64,000 bases of DNA from Chinchilla lanigera (GCF_000276665.1 NW_004955460.1:261053-325052); one strand, 5' to 3'. Shown: positions 43,101 through 52,153, numbered from the stretch's first letter. Notes: generated by a model from the sequence alone, not told the origin. Program-made: numbers and translations.

Positions 43101-45981
43101 ATGTCATACACAGACTGCTTGTTATTAACAATGTAGAGAAGAGGCTGGGGATTTAGCTCAGCTGCACAGCACCTGCCTGACAAGCACAAGGTCATGAGTT
43201 CGATTCCCGGTACCGGAGAAAAACAAAAACAAAAACAAAAAACAAAACAATGTAGAGAAGAAGATAGTATAATCACAGCTTTCAATGCTAGGGAAAAGGG
43301 TACCTAGAATGCAGTGTATGGGGCTGGAAAAGGATTGGTAGGAAACAGTAGAAAAAAAGTTAGCTGAGTACATGAGATGAAGGCAAAAGCAATGTGAAAA
43401 ATCTTGACAAGGTAATGATGGCTAATTCCAAACTCTAAGTGTCTCATTTTCTGGAAGGTGCTCCCTAACCACCCAGGCAGAAAAGAGCAGCACAACACAT
43501 GGCAAAGAGCAGACGCTTTGGGATATACACTTTATGACTAAATGTTGGCTCTGCTACTTGTGGTGTGATCTCACATTGTTCATTGCTCTGAGTTTTTTTC
43601 TCATACATAAAAATCTTACAGGATGCAGCTTAGTGGTAGAGCACTTACTTGTGTGGTATGCATGAAGCCCTAGATTCAATCCCTAGTACAATAAACAAAC
43701 AAAACTCGTTTTAAAATGTATAAATCATACATATTAAAGCATATACTAATTAATAAACCATGTGTACAAAGTGAACTTAGCATAGTGCCCAGCACACAGT
43801 TAATGTTTAGCATATTAGAGCCCTAATACTTGGTCTGTGTTCACCAGCACCTAACAAGAATTTGTAGTGAAACGCCAATGTTGCTGCAATCATTTATATT
43901 TAATCTCCTTGCAAGAGTTTTAGCACCTGGAGGGAAGGGGCTATTTATTCTTACTTTTATATTATCAACACCTGTTAGTATCTAGTGCACATAGCAGGTG
44001 CTTCAGCAATGACTGATACAGTGATCATAACGTGCGTGTGTCCACAGCAACAATTTACTAATCTGGCTGAGAATCAAGATATCTTGGTATTCACAATATA
44101 TCTTTCAAGACTTCTTTTTCGCAATTAAAACAATTACAATTAGACCACAAAAATTTTGGCCACATCATACTGACTGGATTCTAAAAATCGGATCACTGAA
44201 GCAACAGAAGCCATCAAAGGCTTCTAAGCAAGGGAATAATATCAGCACATCTATGCCTGTTAGCTAACAGCAGCAGAGAGGGACATCCTAGAGTGGAAGC
44301 CAGGGTGATCAGCTAAGCAGTTACTGAGAAAGTTCAAATGGGAGACTTGGTAATTCATTATTAAAGAACGTTAAAGGAGATAAAGAAATCAAGGACAGGA
44401 TCAAGGTTTCTAGTATGGGCAATGATATAATGGGGATACCAATGGAAATGGTAACAAAGGAGAAACAAGCATTAGAAGGGCAATGCAAGTGTATCGATAC
44501 TGAATTAATAATGATCTGCAGCTGGACACAGGCATATAGAGTAGGCAACTGGAACTTAGGAGAGGGGCTGAGGTTGGAAAAATTTGGAAATATCATGTAA
44601 ATAACAGCTGAAGGTACACACAACAAAGATTATCATCCAAAGTTAAGTTTATTGAACAAAAATGTATAACACAATAGTAACACTGATAGAGCTCTGGGGA
44701 ACACTCACATTATCCAGAACAGGGTAAAACACTCTGAAAGGAGGAAAAAAAAAAAAAAAACACCAACAAAAACAGGGCTGTAAAAGCCAAGGAAGTTGTA
44801 ATTTCAAGAAAGAATTATATCTCATGCTTAAAGACAGTAAGAAGTAGAATACTAAAATGAGATTGATTTTGGGAAGCAGGGTTGGTGGCCTCATGAAAGT
44901 TTTAAAAGAGCAGATGGCATTATACTGAAAAGTGAATGGAGTTATTGGCACATGAACAGATGAATGGCTCAATGAAGTAGAACACAACTGATTAGAAGGT
45001 GAGGAAATAGTTGTTAATTCAGGCTATTCTTTCAAGAAGTACAGCAATAAAGAAAAGAGCAATGCAGCAAAGACAGCTGAAGAAGAGTCAAAGCTAAGAA
45101 CCAGGAATTTTAGCACAGAGTGAAATAACAGAAGACCTAGGTAAAAACTAAAAGAGGTTTCACAACTGATTAAAAAACAAACATAGGTCCCAGAAAAGGA
45201 AGGATAAAAATTAAAGAACACAGGTAAGGGTTGCAGCCTTGAAGTTCAATTTTTTTTTTTTTTTTAAGATTTTTAAATTTTGGGGGGCAGGGAGTGTACT
45301 GGGAATTGAACTCAGGACCTTGTGCTTGCCAGGCAGGTGCTTATGCCACTGAGCTATATCCCCAGCCCAGCATTGGAAGTTCATAGTTCAATCTCCCTCA
45401 AACAGATGGGAAGGGTGTAAAGCAGTAGACAAAAGATTACCATCCTGGGTAAATGTATCTGACATTATATATGACAGCACACATGTGCTGATATAATTTC
45501 CTTGCTTAGAAGGCTTTGGAAAGATGCCAAGGGAGTCTGTGTCTGATGACCTAATTTTCTCCATGAAGGGGAGAATAGGCCAGGTATTTAATACAAGCTG
45601 GGAAGAAGGCGAAACAGTTAAGTGCAGTAAAGGTATTTATGAGGAATACAAGAAGATGATCTGGAAAATCCTTTCCAGAGAACCAGGCAATGCACATTGT
45701 CACAGAAAAGCAACATCCTATATGGAAATATAAACTACCACATTCAACCCGAGAAAGACAATACTTACTATTCCAGAACCAAGATCATTTCTGATGGAGT
45801 CTCATACACTTCATGTAAATTAATGACCCAAGGATTGTCTTGTGCTAGTTCAAGTACAGCAATCTCATGAATTATTTCCATTCGACAATCTTGGCCTTTT
45901 CTTCTTTTTCTCATGAACTTTGCTGCAAATTCTTTTCCAGAATCTTTCTTTATACATTTCCTCACCACTGCAAATTTTCCC
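27791..45981 (-). CDS. STK17A: STK17A (DRAK1) serine/threonine kinase, exons 2-7
   Basis: DAP-kinase-family serine/threonine kinase, mostly nuclear, linked to apoptosis signalling. Six exons on the minus strand (45981-45769, 41152-41008, 32124-31998, 29010-28962, 28874-28695, 28112-27791) join in frame to about 344 residues, nearly identical to remembered human STK17A after its first exon. Visible kinase parts: end of the glycine loop (GKFAVVRKC), ATP-binding Lys in [13 protein letters not shown], alpha-C Glu in [11 protein letters not shown], catalytic loop HLDLKPQNILL, Mg-binding DFGLS, activation and APE segment GTPEYVAPE, alpha-F DMWSIGV, and alpha-[13 protein letters not shown]. The C-terminal tail ends KRFKFEE..GEFIY. 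Human is 414 residues, so about 70 residues, the exon 1 product, are missing and fall at the 53452-54001 gap. All introns are GT-AG and no stop or frameshift is seen. STK17B was considered, but [14 protein letters not shown] and the GEFIY end are STK17A-type. Confidence 0.96.
28629..28674 (+). mobile_element. STK17A: ID SINE fragment 20 bases from STK17A exon 6
   Basis: AGCTGGGAGTGTAGCTCAGGG and GGTCCCCAGCCCCAC. Internally deleted. It lies in intron 6, just past the exon 6 donor in gene order. Confidence 0.65.
28695..28874 (-). CDS. STK17A: STK17A exon 6 (C-lobe)
   Basis: The acceptor TTCTGACCCAG precedes 28874 and the donor GTAAGT follows 28695. It encodes [40 protein letters not shown] and [21 protein letters not shown] few substitutions from human (FDGVSE for [14 protein letters not shown] for IRTLLVKK) leave the frame open. 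Confidence 0.96.
28962..29010 (-). CDS. STK17A: STK17A exon 5 (APE segment), 49 bases
   Basis: The acceptor CTCCAACTAG precedes 29010 and the donor GTAAGT follows 28962. The short exon reads (A)[15 protein letters not shown](W). It is identified by phase continuity with exons 4 and 6 and by exact family sequence. Confidence 0.96.
29186..29293 (-). mobile_element. B1 SINE, antisense, in STK17A intron 4
   Basis: TTTTTTTGAGACAAGGTCAC, CAGGCTGGCCTAGAACTCAT, CTTCAGCCTCCCCAGCGC. Confidence 0.82.
29612..29713 (-). mobile_element. B1 SINE, antisense
   Basis: GAGAGGGTCTTACTCTGTAG through GGATTACAGGTGTGCACCGC, ending CACGCCGGGC. Confidence 0.88.
29770..29945 (+). mobile_element. L1 3' UTR fragment
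   Basis: A purine-rich tract (GGGGAGGGGAGGGAAAAAGA) then ATGTACAGGTATAAATTTCG, ATGTGATCATTATATATGG and ATGTACTAAAAAAATAAAAC. The same order occurs at 40700-40870 and 41490-41640. Confidence 0.75.
30527..30676 (-). mobile_element. B1 SINE, antisense
   Basis: T run, TTTGATACAAGGTTTCCATA, the duplicated CTTGAACTCACTATATAGTC / CTTGAATTCGCAATGATCC blocks, and GGCATGCACCACCATG. Confidence 0.88.
30677..30930 (-). mobile_element. L1 ORF2 fragment, antisense
   Basis: GATGATCATGGGCTTTTTAT, ATCCTTGCGTCCCTGAAATA and CCAAGTTGACCATGGTACAT match the antisense reverse-transcriptase part of L1 ORF2. Confidence 0.82.
30931..31561. other. STK17A intron 4, unassigned stretch
   Basis: Unassigned, C-rich around 31010-31200. 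No gene seen. Confidence 0.4.
31562..31634 (-). mobile_element. ID SINE, antisense
   Basis: GTGCTAGGGATGGAACACAGG, GCATGTACTAGGCAAGCAC and ACACTGAGCCACATG. It is followed within 40 bases by a sense ID. Confidence 0.85.
31668..31745 (+). mobile_element. ID SINE, sense
   Basis: GAGGCTGGATGTGTAGCTTG, TCTTCCTTAGAAGGCACAGG and GGTTAGATACCCAGCACC with an A-rich tail. It forms an inverted pair with the preceding ID. Confidence 0.75.
31998..32124 (-). CDS. STK17A: STK17A exon 4 (DFG and activation segment)
   Basis: The acceptor TTTTTTTAG precedes 32124 and the donor GTAAGT follows 31998. It encodes [40 protein letters not shown] and YV. The metal-binding DFG and GTPEY are intact. Human has ILKNSEE where this has IMKDSEE. 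Confidence 0.97.
32125..33124. other. STK17A intron 3, first part: nothing recognised
   Basis: Unassigned intronic sequence. A 130-codon minus-strand open frame (32623-33015) has no splice-supported place in STK17A and no known domain. Confidence 0.4.
33125..33290 (+). repeat. unclassified dispersed repeat X, copy 2
   Basis: ATTTTATTAGTAAAAAGACCA with flanking CTGGCAACTTG and GAACTGCCCAATGCGACAGT recurs, inverted, at 20925-21180. Confidence 0.6.
33450..33720 (+). mobile_element. MER2/Tigger-like DNA transposon, copy B
   Basis: GATGCTCAAGTTCCTCACAT, AAATGGTGTAGGACTTGCAT, GAAATCATCTCTAGGTTACT, AATGACAAGAAGGAAGTCTG, and TTGAATTCACGGATGCAG follow the remembered MER2 consensus in order. Confidence 0.82.
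34145..34281 (-). mobile_element. B1 SINE, antisense
   Basis: GGGAAGGGTCTTGCTATGGAG, CTTAAACTCACTATGTAGCC, GCCTCAGACCTGCAGTG, and GCAGGTGTGCACCGCCATGC. Confidence 0.88.
34745..34960 (+). mobile_element. MaLR-type LTR, 3' part
   Basis: GAGCCTCCAGAACTCTGAGT, TAAATAAACTCCTATGCTTT, ATAAGGTACCCACC and ATTATAGTAACAGCAAAC are the usual end of MLT/MST LTRs (polyadenylation region, then 'tatagcaacag'). Confidence 0.72.
35212..35560 (-). mobile_element. MaLR-like LTR, antisense
   Basis: TCTAATACCTGACACTCACA, GGGTCATTTGGCTCAGGGTT and AATTCAGTCCATGGTCAGCT resemble the antisense MST/MLT pattern, and the same pattern recurs at 36823. Subfamily unknown. Confidence 0.55.
35561..36822. other. STK17A intron 3, unassigned stretch
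   Basis: AT-rich. A short local duplication CATCAAAGGCCCATCATCAA / CATGAAAGGCCCATCATTGT lies at 36337-36380. No gene seen. Confidence 0.45.
36823..37235 (-). mobile_element. MaLR-like LTR, antisense, second copy
   Basis: CTTAGTTACTTCCTTATAGC, ACACAAAATACCCGACACCA, TTTATTTAGCTCACAGTGTA. Diverged relative of 35212-35560. Confidence 0.5.
37236..39239. other. STK17A intron 3, no gene
   Basis: Holds a (TTTAT)n-like run at 37899-37945. Open frames at 37990-38551 are not splice-supported. Confidence 0.4.
39240..40885 (+). mobile_element. L1 ORF2 3' end and 3' UTR, decayed
   Basis: ATACTACAAAGCAATAGTGA, CAGCATGGTACTGGAACAAA and TGGTGCTGGGAAAACTGG are the conserved C-terminal part of L1 ORF2. Open pieces (39579-39917, 39923-40144, 40155-40346, 40360-40596) lie in different frames, so it is dead. 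The end has the purine-rich 3' UTR and ATGTACTGATAAAATTTAAA. Confidence 0.95.
41008..41152 (-). CDS. STK17A: STK17A exon 3 (hinge to catalytic loop)
   Basis: The acceptor TTTGTCTAG precedes 41152 and the donor GTAAGA follows 41008. It encodes (Y)[18 protein letters not shown], then [16 protein letters not shown] and ends VVHLDLK. HLD replaces the common HRD, as in other DRAK kinases, and the catalytic Asp is present. Confidence 0.97.
41490..41645 (+). mobile_element. L1 3' UTR fragment in STK17A intron 2
   Basis: A purine tract, ATGTACAGGTGCCAACTCCC, ATGATGACTGTAATCATTAC and ATGCACTAATAAAAACAAAA. Same family as the 3' end of 39240-40885. Confidence 0.75.
41865..41928 (-). mobile_element. ID SINE, antisense, worn
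   Basis: GGGTATGGGAATGAAACAGA, CCAGGGC and TGAGCTACATTCCCAGCTG, with the middle deleted. Joined to an antisense B1. Confidence 0.65.
41940..42032 (-). mobile_element. B1 SINE, antisense, truncated
   Basis: TGTGACAGGGTCTTGCTAAA, TTGCCCAGACTGGGTTCAAC and CTCCTGCCTCAGCCTCAG. Together with the adjacent ID it may be an antisense B1-ID composite. Confidence 0.72.
42054..42172 (-). mobile_element. B1 SINE, antisense
   Basis: GTTTGTTTGTTTTTGGAGAC, AGGGTCTTGCTATGAG, AAGTGCTGGGATTACTGTGT. Confidence 0.85.
42476..42640 (+). mobile_element. B1 SINE, sense, in STK17A intron 2
   Basis: CACCTGTAATCCCAGCACTC, GGCTATATAGTGAGTTCAAG, CCAGCCTGACCTACG. The tail continues into a GAGGAG/GAAGAA purine tract to 42675. 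Confidence 0.9.
42676..43126. other. STK17A intron 2, no gene
   Basis: Unassigned A-rich sequence. Confidence 0.4.
43142..43245 (+). mobile_element. ID SINE, sense, with 15-base target-site duplication
   Basis: GGCTGGGGATTTAGCTCAGC (A box TAGCTCAG), ATGAGTTCGATTCCCGG (B box), then an (ACAAA)n tail. AACAATGTAGAGAAG flanks it at 43127-43141 and 43246-43260. Confidence 0.96.
43618..43700 (+). mobile_element. ID SINE, sense, older
   Basis: CAGGATGCAGCTTAGTGGTA, GAGCACTTACTTGTG and GATTCAATCCCTAGTACAAT with an ACAAAC tail. Confidence 0.82.
43701..45249. other. STK17A intron 2, no gene or clear repeat
   Basis: Unassigned AT-rich sequence with an A run at 44743-44760. Confidence 0.4.
45250..45369 (-). 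mobile_element. ID SINE, antisense
   Basis: T run, TACTGGGAATTGAACTCAGG, CTTGTGCTTGCCAGGCAGG and GAGCTATATCCCCAGCCC. Approximate flanks TTGAAGTTCA / TTGGAAGTTCA suggest a slightly mutated target-site duplication. Confidence 0.92.
45769..45981 (-). CDS. STK17A: STK17A exon 2 (N-lobe)
   Basis: The acceptor TTTAATTCTAG precedes 45981 and the donor GTAAGT follows 45769. It encodes [18 protein letters not shown], the invariant Lys in AAKF, the alpha-C Glu in HEIAVLEL, and hinge-side [17 protein letters not shown]. It starts one base into a codon shared with exon 1. It differs from remembered human by Pro for Ala in YETPSE. Confidence 0.97.
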
Positions 45982-46184
45982 CTAGAATTAAACAAAAACA
46001 TTCACTGTGAAAAATAGCAACTTTCTAGACATGGTTAAGTTTTAATAAAAATTTCTAAATACATCAATGAATATTTAGAGTTAGCCCACTAATCACAAAA
46101 GTAACACATGTACTGATTTAAAGATTTATAAATAAAATGTAACTTGCAAAATTATAAAATCAGTTTTCTAAAAAGCAAATACTA

Positions 46185-46465
46185 TGGTTTGAATGAGTCC
46201 TCCTAAATTCATGTATTAGAAACAACACAGTTGAGATGGCCCATTAGGAGGTGATCAGGTCATGAGGGAGCGGGCTCCTGATAAAGGGACGAAGGTGGCA
46301 CACTGCCTCCTCCAGCTTGAGGTATGGGATAGTGCAGCAAGATGGGCTTTGTCAGGCATGGGTCTTTAATCTTGGATTTTCCAGCCTCCACAATTGTGAG
46401 CTAAAAAAGGCTGCTCATTTCTAACTAGTCTGTAGCACTCTGTTACAGCAGCACACAATGGACTA
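46185..46465 (+). mobile_element. MaLR-type solo LTR (MST/MLT-like)
   Basis: CTATGGTTTGAATGAGTCCT, TTAGGAGGTGATCAGGTCAT, GGGCTCCTGATAAAGG, CCAGCCTCCACAATTGTGAG and CTGTTACAGCAGCACACAAT follow the MaLR LTR order end to end. Confidence 0.88.
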
Positions 46466-46680
46466 CGATCATAGCCAAATATTAAAGCTGGTATTTTCTG
46501 CAGTTTCATTAAAATAATTTGATTTTGCACACCTATATAAAAAATGTAAATCTTTAAAAAAACATGTAATATTTTTAAAACAGAAACTGGTCACTGGATT
46601 CCCTAATACGATGAACTCCATGGTCACCCATTGACTTTAAGAAAACTATCACTTTTCCATATGACAGAAGTAAGGATCTC

Positions 46681-46735
46681 TTCGTCTGATCTCAGAAGCT
46701 AAGCAGTGTCAGGCCTGGTTAGTACTTCGATGGGA
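46681..46735 (+). pseudogene. 5S rRNA-derived fragment between 18-base direct repeats
   Basis: TTCGTCTGATCTCAGAAGCT, AAGCAGTGTCAGGCCTGGTT and AGTACTTCGATGGGA match the middle of mammalian 5S rRNA with a few changes; both ends of the 5S gene are missing. The identical 18-mer GACAGAAGTAAGGATCTC lies on each side (46663-46680 and 46736-46753), as after target-primed insertion. It has no complete internal promoter, so it is not expected to be transcribed as 5S. Confidence 0.88.
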
Positions 46736-47074
46736 GACAGAAGTAAGGATCTCATTCAGCTGTCCATCTAATGACAACATCAGCTGGGAATGTGTCACTT
46801 TCGTATGGATACAGATACAACAAGGATTATCTTGATACATTACAGATTGCCACTAATGTAATAGGCAAGTCAAATTGAGGAACTAATATAATACTGATTA
46901 AAGGTATGACCTCTGGAATTACACCTGGGCCTGAACCCCACAAGTGAGATGTGACACATAACCTTAGATAATTTATTTAACCTCTTTAACTTCTTTTTTT
47001 CTTATCTGTACAAGGGAACAGGAATAACATGGACATCAGAGTTGTGAAAATTAAAATGCATGCATCCCTTGAAT

Positions 47075-47360
47075 TTCAATGGAGGATGTTTCCAGGACTC
47101 CCAGAAACCAAAATCTAAAGGTACTCAAGTCTCTCATATTGAATGGTACAGTAGTTACATATAATCTACACATATCCTTTTGTGTACTTGAAATCATCTC
47201 CAGATTACCTGCAATACCTAGTACAATGTACATGTTATGTATGAGTAAATAGCTGTAACAGTGTATTATTTTGGAAATAATGACAAGAGTCTGTACATGT
47301 TCAATACAGATACATTTTCTCCTGATAATTTTTGATCCATAGCTGCTTGAATCTATGAAA
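47075..47360 (+). mobile_element. MER2/Tigger-like DNA transposon, copy C
   Basis: TGTTTCCAGGACTCCCAGAA, GAAATCATCTCCAGATTACC, AATGACAAGAGTCTGTACAT and TTGATCCATAGCTGCTTGAA. Colinear with copy B at 33450. Confidence 0.85.
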
Positions 47361-49655
47361 ATAATACATACATAATATATGTCAATTATTTAGCATGGTA
47401 CTTGCCACAGATTAAATGAGTTTCATATGTATATATCCATTAAATCTTTAGGTTGGACAGCAACTTAGCCTAATGCCAAGTGCCAACGTTGTCTTTCCAA
47501 CTATCAGGTACAGTGATCTAGTCCACTTCTAGACATATATTATTTAATGAAGCTTTCATCATAAGCCAAACCCTGACTTCCGCTGAAGGGCTAGATGGAG
47601 TCTGAGTTCTCCATGAAGTAACACAGAACAAACCCCATTCTTGCTTCCACTTAACCATCTATCAGCTATCACATACAGAGTATACAATCTACCAACTGCC
47701 AATTCCTCTTCTCTTCCAAATTTGCCATCATTTCTCATGTCCATAGGATATTTTGACCCCCTCACTATTATGGCTTATTAGAAAATATGCCAACTAAAAT
47801 CTAAAGAAACTACTGCAGTATAATATGATCAAAGCATTACAGGATTATTATTTTGTGGCTCCTAGCACAATATAATCTAACATTGCTTGCTAAAAAATTG
47901 ACAGGTTTTTCATACGTCAAATTTAGTTCATAAAAACATGTCAATTATCTAGACTGTTTCCCCGTTGAATTTTTTTCAGACAGTATCTCTGAACTGTATT
48001 TTAAAAATCCTTTCTAAAAAATTAAATGCAAGACTTTAACTTGTTCTAGTAAGTTCTAATTTTGAAATTATGGTTCACCATAATAGCTTATTTTGAGTAC
48101 TAATTCTTCTTTCCCAGCAACTGTTAACCACAAATATGACTTTCAGTCCCTCTGTTTTTGTTACCACTAGTAATAAAATGCCGAGTGACAAATCCTGAGG
48201 CATAGCCCTACAGCTGTTCAATTTGGTAATAACCTACATAACAGCACTCATATTCAGATCAAAGTTCTTTTGTCCACAGAAATATTTTACCCTGCAAAAA
48301 CCATAGGGGGAAATCTACCAAGCCTAAAGGAGCAGCACATTTAAAAGACATTCATGATCAATATATATTAGCACTCCCTGACAGGCTGTGTTGTAGGTGG
48401 AAATGAGTGGAGAAAGGAAAGATGGAAATTCAGAATGACTTCAAGATTTTTAATATAGGTACTGTGTAAATGTACATCATCAACTAATAGAGATTATAAC
48501 AACAGTAACAGAGCTTTAGGGGAAGATCATGTGCTAGGATTCAGAACAGAGCTCCATAGCACAGCACCTGTAAATGGCAGGTATGCAAATATGTCAGATG
48601 GCACACCCAGTACAGATATAGTTATTGTTCTGTTAAATAATTTTTTAAAATTTAACCTTATGATGTTTAATATATTGAACTACTTGCCGTCCTCTCGTCA
48701 CTGAATTTTCCTGCCACTGTGCCTCATTTGTTGCGCTATCAATGGCAAGTGTCTTACATCAACACTACCAAGCTCCCTTCAATTCTTTAAGGCTCTACTC
48801 CCACATTATTTCCTCCATAAGATCTTCCAGAAAGTGTCACTTTGCCTATACAGAGGCCAGAGATGGACCATTACATTTGGGAATACCTTCTGAAGTCTAA
48901 AGTAGTGTCTCAGTGATGGGGACATGTTCAGAGAAATGCACCCTGAGGCAATTTCATCGCTGTATGCACATCTTAAGAGAGTGTATTTACATAAGCCTAA
49001 ATGGCAGAGCATATTACACAATTAGGTTGTATGGTAGAGCCTAGTGCATCTAGGTTACAACCTAGACACCATGTTACGATACTAAATATTGTAGGCAACT
49101 GCAGAGCAATGGTACGAAAAGGTACAGACAAATACCTTTTTAAAAAAGGGTATACAACTATCTAGGACATTTATGGTATATAGAGAGTGCAGGACTGGAA
49201 GCTGCTTGGGAGACTTTGAGAGGCAAGTGAATGCAAAGGTCTGGACATCACTGCACACGACTCTAGACTTCATACATACTGAACACTTAGGCCACACTAA
49301 ACTTGTAAAAGAATTTACTTCTCCAATAATAAACTAACCATAACTTACTGTAACTTTTTTACCTTATCAATTAAATTTTATAAAAAGATCAATGCCAAAA
49401 TTGATTTTAAATTTTGGCTAGTAACTGTGTGATTGTGGGCAATTTAATTGATCTTTCTGGGCCTTGGATTCATTTGTAAAATGATGGCAATAATGATAGT
49501 AAAAACTAAACACAATTATTTATAGAAAGTGTATAGCATTTAGCAAGTCATCAGTAATCAGTAGCTATTTTATTGTTTGGAGCACTTTCAGATCTATGAT
49601 ATAACTAATGATAACAATTTATACAAAAAAACAAAAACAAAAAAAACCCTGAAAC
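47361..49655. other. STK17A intron 1, no gene
   Basis: AT-rich intronic sequence with no recognised coding exon or clear repeat. Confidence 0.4.
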
Positions 49656-49656
49656 A

Positions 49657-49697
<41 letters not shown>
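49656..49697. repeat. (AC)n microsatellite
   Basis: About 20 AC units. Confidence 0.97.
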
Positions 49698-49701
<4 letters not shown>

Positions 49702-49741
49702 GAACACACAGAACAGAAGAGTTCTGGACGTGATCTTTTTT

Positions 49742-49818
49742 TTTTTCCCCTCAGTGCTGAGGAGCACACCCAGGGCCTCCCACATACAGGGCAAGTGCTC
49801 TACCACTGTGCTATACAC
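49742..49818 (-). mobile_element. ID SINE, antisense
   Basis: CTCAGTGCTGAGGAGCACAC, CCAGGGCCTCCCACATACAG and GCTCTACCACTGTGCTATAC. Diverged. Confidence 0.75.
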
Positions 49819-49985
49819 CCTTCATCCCTTATCTAATGAAGCTACATGAAGTGTAAAATCTCTTAATAAACATGCCGTAATTCACCTTTATTGATCTAAA
49901 GAGGCAAATCAATAACTACAGCTAATTAGTTTTCTAGTGCATTTGATCCAATAATCAGATTTTAAACTATTTTTTATTTATAGGG

Positions 49986-50061
49986 GGTTTTTTGGAGACA
50001 GACAGGCCTCCCTCAGCCTCCCAAATGATGGGTATACAGGCATGCACCACCACCCCCAGCT
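49986..50061 (-). mobile_element. B1 SINE, antisense, short
   Basis: GTTTTTTGGAGACAGACAGG, CCTCAGCCTCCCAAATGATG, GGCATGCACCACCACCCCC. Large internal deletion. Confidence 0.78.
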
Positions 50062-52020
50062 TGAAATTCATTAAATCTTTAAATCAAGATATATTTCCTA
50101 AATAATTGCTGTTGACCAACCACAGTTTTCTTTCACCTGCCCAAAAGGATCAGATTACTTTCAAACTCTGTAAATATGTTTCTGCAAACCAATGAGTAAC
50201 TGACCAGAAATCTTAAATAACATCTGTCCAAAAACAAGACAAATTCTACACGGATAATATTATTTAACAAGTTTCTTCGTTTCTAAAGAAATTATAATTT
50301 ATAGCACATGCCTAAATAATTGTAAGGTTTCAACCTGAAGCCTTTACCTACAGATATCAATCCAGGGTAACAGCACACAGTTCCCAAAACACATCTACCC
50401 TAAAGTGCCTTCCATCTTAAAGTCTTTCTTGTCCCATTACCCCTAACTGCTGAAGAGAATGAGACGAGGCAGATCAAGTGGGGAGGGGATAATATGACAG
50501 GGAAGGTTGGTAGAATTTGGAGCTAATTAACATACCCTCTCCTAAGAACTATGCAAAACAGCATGAGGCACAAAACAGACTACAGATTATACTTTGTAAA
50601 ACATCCTTCTAACAGGAATGATACGTCAAGAGTCTGAGCTCAATGATTGTCAAGAGTCTCAGCTCAGACTCAATTTGACTTGTTTTCTAATGTGAAAAAT
50701 AGCGTTTTCCAAATAGTTGTTTTCCAAACAACAAATGGTGAGAATCAACAGAACAACACGTATGAAAGCACTTGTACAACTATAACACCCTCAGGGAACT
50801 CATATTTATAATTTCCCCCCATAGCGTAATCAAACTCTGAGTATGTAATATAAAAAAAAGATGTCCTTTGGCTTAAACTTTTTTAAAGATAAAATTCACT
50901 AATATATTTAAAAATGTTAAAGATGAGGACTAGATAAGAAAAACACCTGCAAGGGAAACTATCTGATATAAAATTAATATAACTTTAAAATTATAAAAAA
51001 AAATCTTTCTGTTTCTGTATTATCAAAAAACCCAAAGGAAACCAACATGAACAAACTGGCAGAACCCAAGGTCATGTGTCCTGTTGCTCAGTAATGAAAT
51101 CATTAATGCTGTTTACACTGGCACAAGAATGACTTAAGGTAGCAAGCGTTAGGAATAACAAGTCAAACTCTGAAGCAGTAAAAGCAAGTTTTATACCATA
51201 TATTTACACACATTTAGGTTGCTATGGACTCTGCCAGGGACATGAAAGAATATGACTTTTCTTAAGAATAATAACTGTGTCCTGTCATTACTCTGGAATA
51301 TTGGAATTTTACAACTCATCTTTGAATAGCTATCACATGGAAAGCTTACTGTAGATAAAATAAGAGCAACACCTAAAAAAAAAAAAAAAAAAAAGGATTT
51401 CTGTTTGAACAGTTAAGTCTTTGAACCTTTTCCGCTTTCTGAAAGGACATTGTATATCAGCATGAGATCAATTATCAGACATGCAACCAGAGTTAGTTGG
51501 AGAAAGTCAAGTTTTTTATCTTACCAGAAAAAATGTCATACATAAACACATTCAACTACATTAAAATCATAATCTATTGGCAAAACGTAGGAACCTCCAA
51601 TAAGGTCTGTTTATAATACAAAGGAGAACTTTTATGTTCTGTGAAATGTTGACAATTCCTTGGTTACTTTGCCAGAGAAGGGGTCTGTCTATTTTACAAC
51701 TGTGCAGATTTTATTTTTGCTTTTTGGTTACACTGCCAATAACAACATATGTTGAGTTACATAGCGAACTACACTGAATGCTTCTCCCTAAGCTAAGCAC
51801 AGCCTTAAAGTTATAGATGCGTTTAATTTTCTCAAGAACCCCATGAGGCAATCAGGAGTTAGGTAATGTACTCAAGTCCGTGAAACCAGTAAAAGCTAAG
51901 ACTTCAATCCTAGACTGAAGGACCCCAAACCTCATGTCCTTAACCGGTGCATTAAATTTCATAATGAAAGAAGGTAAAAAGAATGGACTGATTGTATTTT
52001 TCAGTTTCAGGCTGTTACAT
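50062..52020. other. STK17A intron 1, no gene
   Basis: Unassigned AT-rich sequence. A short repeat CAAGAGTCTGAGCTCA / CAAGAGTCTCAGCTCA lies at 50627-50666 and an A run at 51376-51394. Confidence 0.4.
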
Positions 52021-52030
52021 TAAATATCTA

Positions 52031-52117
52031 GGGGGCTGGGGATATAGCTCAGTGGCATATGTGCCTGCCTGGCAAGTGCAAGGTCGTGAGTTCGATCCCT
52101 GGTACCACAAAAATAAA

Positions 52118-52143
<26 letters not shown>
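52031..52143 (+). mobile_element. ID SINE, sense, with target-site duplication and (AAAT)n tail
   Basis: GGGGCTGGGGATATAGCTCA, CCTGCCTGGCAAGTGCAAGG, GTGAGTTCGATCCCTGGTAC, then (AAATA)n. TAAATATCTA flanks it at 52021-52030 and 52144-52153. Confidence 0.95.
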
Positions 52144-52148
<5 letters not shown>

Positions 52149-52153
52149 ATCTA

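Noticed and set aside
49656..49697. Regular AC repeat considered as a CRISPR-like or structured array
   Set aside because: Simple dinucleotide microsatellite. No spacers, and the genome is mammalian.
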